Shown: positions 5,447 to 7,018 of the stretch, one piece after another
How the letters are laid out: each line of letters opens with the position of its first letter
Position numbering within the stretch: the stretch's first letter is position 1
DNA from: Hungateiclostridiaceae bacterium UBA1305
Lineage (GTDB): Bacteria > Bacillota > Clostridia > Acetivibrionales > DTU013
Length of the DNA stretch: 7,018 bases
Assembly (NCBI GenBank): GCA_002307275.1
Contig: DBTX01000007.1
Coordinates: 1-7,018, forward strand
Reading direction: 5' to 3'
Notes under the pieces: model-generated
The model's input: the letters and a program-made list of their open reading frames with translations, nothing else
The model's database searches: none
Told to the model about the DNA's origin: nothing
Made by a program: the position numbers and the translations under genes

Positions 5447-6856
5447 TTATTTATGCCTTATGACCTCGAACCTTTCCATGATATAATTTTCGGAGGGTTT
5501 TATTCCAGCCTTCTTCAAGGCTATCGAAACCTGACTGTCGGGCGTATCGACCCCTTCAAGATCAGGGAGCAGCAAACCGGAGCGTTTGCCCGCCCTTACT
5601 ATGACTCCGTACTGTTTCACGTCCAGTTCATCTATAGTGTCGATCACTTCCGCTTCACCGAGTACATCCACAGAGTATATCAGATTTTCGAGTTCCTCCT
5701 CTTCGACGGAGTTAAACCTGGGATCCTGCGTCCCCGCACTAATAGCATTGTGTATTATTTCCTCGGCTATATTATGCCTGGTAGGAGCCGTTGTTCCAAT
5801 ACATCCTCTTAATTGTCCCGCTTTCTTGATGGATACGAATACACCGGCCTTCTTCCTGGCCATATCAGCAGGAAGCACATCAGGCACATCAATGATCGAC
5901 CCGCTCGCGACATACATCTCAAGCGATTTGCGCGCCAGTGCGACATATGGGTCCTCAGCGCTTCTCAACTCATTTAGTTTTTCAATATCCGTCCTGTCCA
6001 ATTTATTCAACAGGCTTTCGCCTTCAAGTCGCATGTACGGTTTGAAGGAAGCTACCGAATATCCCACACCAAATGGACCTTCGTATGAATAAACGTCAGA
6101 TTTAACTTCAAATCCATCAAGGGCTCCGAACATCATCAGGAAAGATCGCAAACCGCATTCTCCCGCACTTTCCAGAAAGCTTTCCTCAAACTGCAGCATT
6201 CCTTCCGGATCCGAATTCTTCAGGAGACGCACCAACTGTGTGTCATATTCAGGTCCGCTTGGATCAAATCCATATGGGCCGTCCTTAGTAAGCTTATGTG
6301 ACAGATCACCGCTTGCAAGGAAAACCACATCTTCGTCAAACTGCTCTACAGCCTGGGCTATGCAGCTTCCGAACCTGTACAGCTCTTTAAAAGGTAACCC
6401 GGCGATGGAAATGTGAACAAGCTTGAAATCACTATATTCCTTTGCAACAAAATATAATGGGACGAAAGCGCCGTGATCAAGCTCCTCGGATATCCCGTAT
6501 TTCGCGGTCAGAGAATCATCCAGCCCACCACATGGTATACTTTCCGTATTTGCTATCTTTATGATACTGCTGGCAAGGGTGAGATTGTTTTTAAATTGAA
6601 GTTTGATTGCAGGACTGCCGAATTTTTTCATATTGCCGCTTAGGGTATGCTTGATGTTTATGTGGATAAAGTCCTGAAATACCGGACCGTGAGGTGTCGT
6701 TAGAATAATCGTCGCAGGTTTCAATTCCGCAATCTCTCTCGCAGCCTTCTTTACAGAAGCCAAAGTCGAAGCAGCTTCTTTCTCTGTTCCCTTCCCTACC
6801 TCTGGTATCAAAACCGGCGGGTGTGGGAAGATGTAAGTGCCTGTAATCCGCCCCAT
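5447..6856 (-). CDS. LigB-type extradiol dioxygenase / AMMECR1 fusion protein (AmmeMemoRadiSam proteins B+A)
   Basis: A two-domain protein of 469 residues, no signal peptide or membrane helix seen. Residues 1 to about 275 form a class III extradiol-dioxygenase (LigB/Memo) fold, starting with FPHPPVLIPEVG. Candidate metal-site residues are H12, H56 (TTPHGP), H128 and H187 (SGDLSH), plus E233/C234 in the GECGLRSF segment. LigB enzymes hold Fe(II) with two His and a Glu, while human Memo uses a Cys there, so the adjacent Glu and Cys leave the type of site open. Residues about 295-465 are an AMMECR1 domain with its hallmark LRGCIGT (349-355) and the DPRF segment (378-381). Fusions of exactly this order are known in Clostridia and elsewhere. 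The start ATG at 6856 has AAAGG ten bases upstream. It follows the small ORF by 58 bases and precedes the radical SAM gene by 170. The joint function of the system is not established; ring-cleavage activity should not be assumed. Confidence 0.92.
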   Translation of the reverse strand: MGRITGTYIFPHPPVLIPEVGKGTEKEAASTLASVKKAAREIAELKPATIILTTPHGPVFQDFIHINIKHTLSGNMKKFGSPAIKLQFKNNLTLASSIIKIANTESIPCGGLDDSLTAKYGISEELDHGAFVPLYFVAKEYSDFKLVHISIAGLPFKELYRFGSCIAQAVEQFDEDVVFLASGDLSHKLTKDGPYGFDPSGPEYDTQLVRLLKNSDPEGMLQFEESFLESAGECGLRSFLMMFGALDGFEVKSDVYSYEGPFGVGYSVASFKPYMRLEGESLLNKLDRTDIEKLNELRSAEDPYVALARKSLEMYVASGSIIDVPDVLPADMARKKAGVFVSIKKAGQLRGCIGTTAPTRHNIAEEIIHNAISAGTQDPRFNSVEEEELENLIYSVDVLGEAEVIDTIDELDVKQYGVIVRAGKRSGLLLPDLEGVDTPDSQVSIALKKAGIKPSENYIMERFEVIRHK

Positions 6857-6914
6857 AAACTCAAGACCTTTCTGCGACCCCAGCCGCCATTACTTGAAGT
6901 TCCGTGCTGTCCGC

Positions 6915-7016
6915 CTACCTGCTGGCAAAAATCGTATAGCCTATTCCTGCGAATATCGTTACAAAAAACGCGATTACTGTTAATAGAGCAATAACTTTTA
7001 CCCATCTTCTATCCAT
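6915..7016 (-). CDS. Small single-pass membrane protein, 33 residues (hypothetical)
   Basis: On the minus strand ATG at 7016-7014 opens a 33-codon frame ending in TAG at 6915. The product starts MDRRWVKV, continues with about 20 hydrophobic residues (roughly 8-30, IALLTVIAFF...GYTIF) and ends ASR. A basic N-terminus followed by one helix fits a small membrane protein with its N-terminus inside. It superficially resembles Firmicutes miniproteins of the Prli42 kind, but I cannot assign it. The window ends two bases upstream, so no ribosome binding site can be seen and the ATG could be internal to a longer frame. The 58-base gap and shared strand suggest co-transcription with the LigB-AMMECR1 gene. 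Confidence 0.5.
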   Translation of the reverse strand: MDRRWVKVIALLTVIAFFVTIFAGIGYTIFASR

Positions 7017-7018
7017 TC

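Noticed and set aside
6808..7005. 65-codon minus-strand ORF overlapping the small membrane ORF and the fusion start
   Set aside because: It is out of frame with both and low in plausibility; the 33-residue hydrophobic frame and the conserved fusion start explain the region better.

Overview
The window looks like chromosomal DNA from a low-to-moderate-GC Firmicute, most likely of class Clostridia. This rests on the cdaA-cdaR pair, strong AGGAGG-type ribosome binding sites, TTG/GTG starts and AT-rich intergenic DNA with TATAAT-like boxes. No rRNA, tRNA, CRISPR array or complete mobile element is visible. All six genes I accept lie on the minus strand, so they read from right to left.

Right part (about 4419-7016): a 33-residue single-membrane-span miniprotein ORF at the window edge. 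It is followed by a LigB-type extradiol-dioxygenase/AMMECR1 fusion protein, then a radical SAM enzyme of the AmrS type. These last two match the three-component 'AmmeMemoRadiSam' association (AMMECR1 + Memo/LigB-like + radical SAM). That system is conserved from archaea to bacteria, but I know of no established biochemical role. The radical SAM protein appears to lack the usual C-terminal tail, and an imperfect palindromic repeat lies just beyond its stop.

Middle (4084-4418): a 335-base intergenic region with the palindromic repeat, a plausible promoter for cdaA, and a leader holding a 16-base tandem repeat that could pair with a downstream segment.

Left-centre (364-4083): a tight three-gene operon. 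cdaA is a membrane diadenylate cyclase making c-di-AMP, cdaR is its YbbR-repeat extracytoplasmic regulator, and the third gene is a COG2509-type FAD-dependent dehydrogenase. cdaA and cdaR overlap by four bases; cdaR and the dehydrogenase are 19 bases apart. The glmM gene that usually follows cdaR in Firmicutes is not within the window.

Left edge (1-363): no gene. It holds a tandem 15-base repeat ending in a short inverted repeat, and a perfect 11-bp GC-rich hairpin. Both look like dispersed-repeat or insertion-sequence debris.
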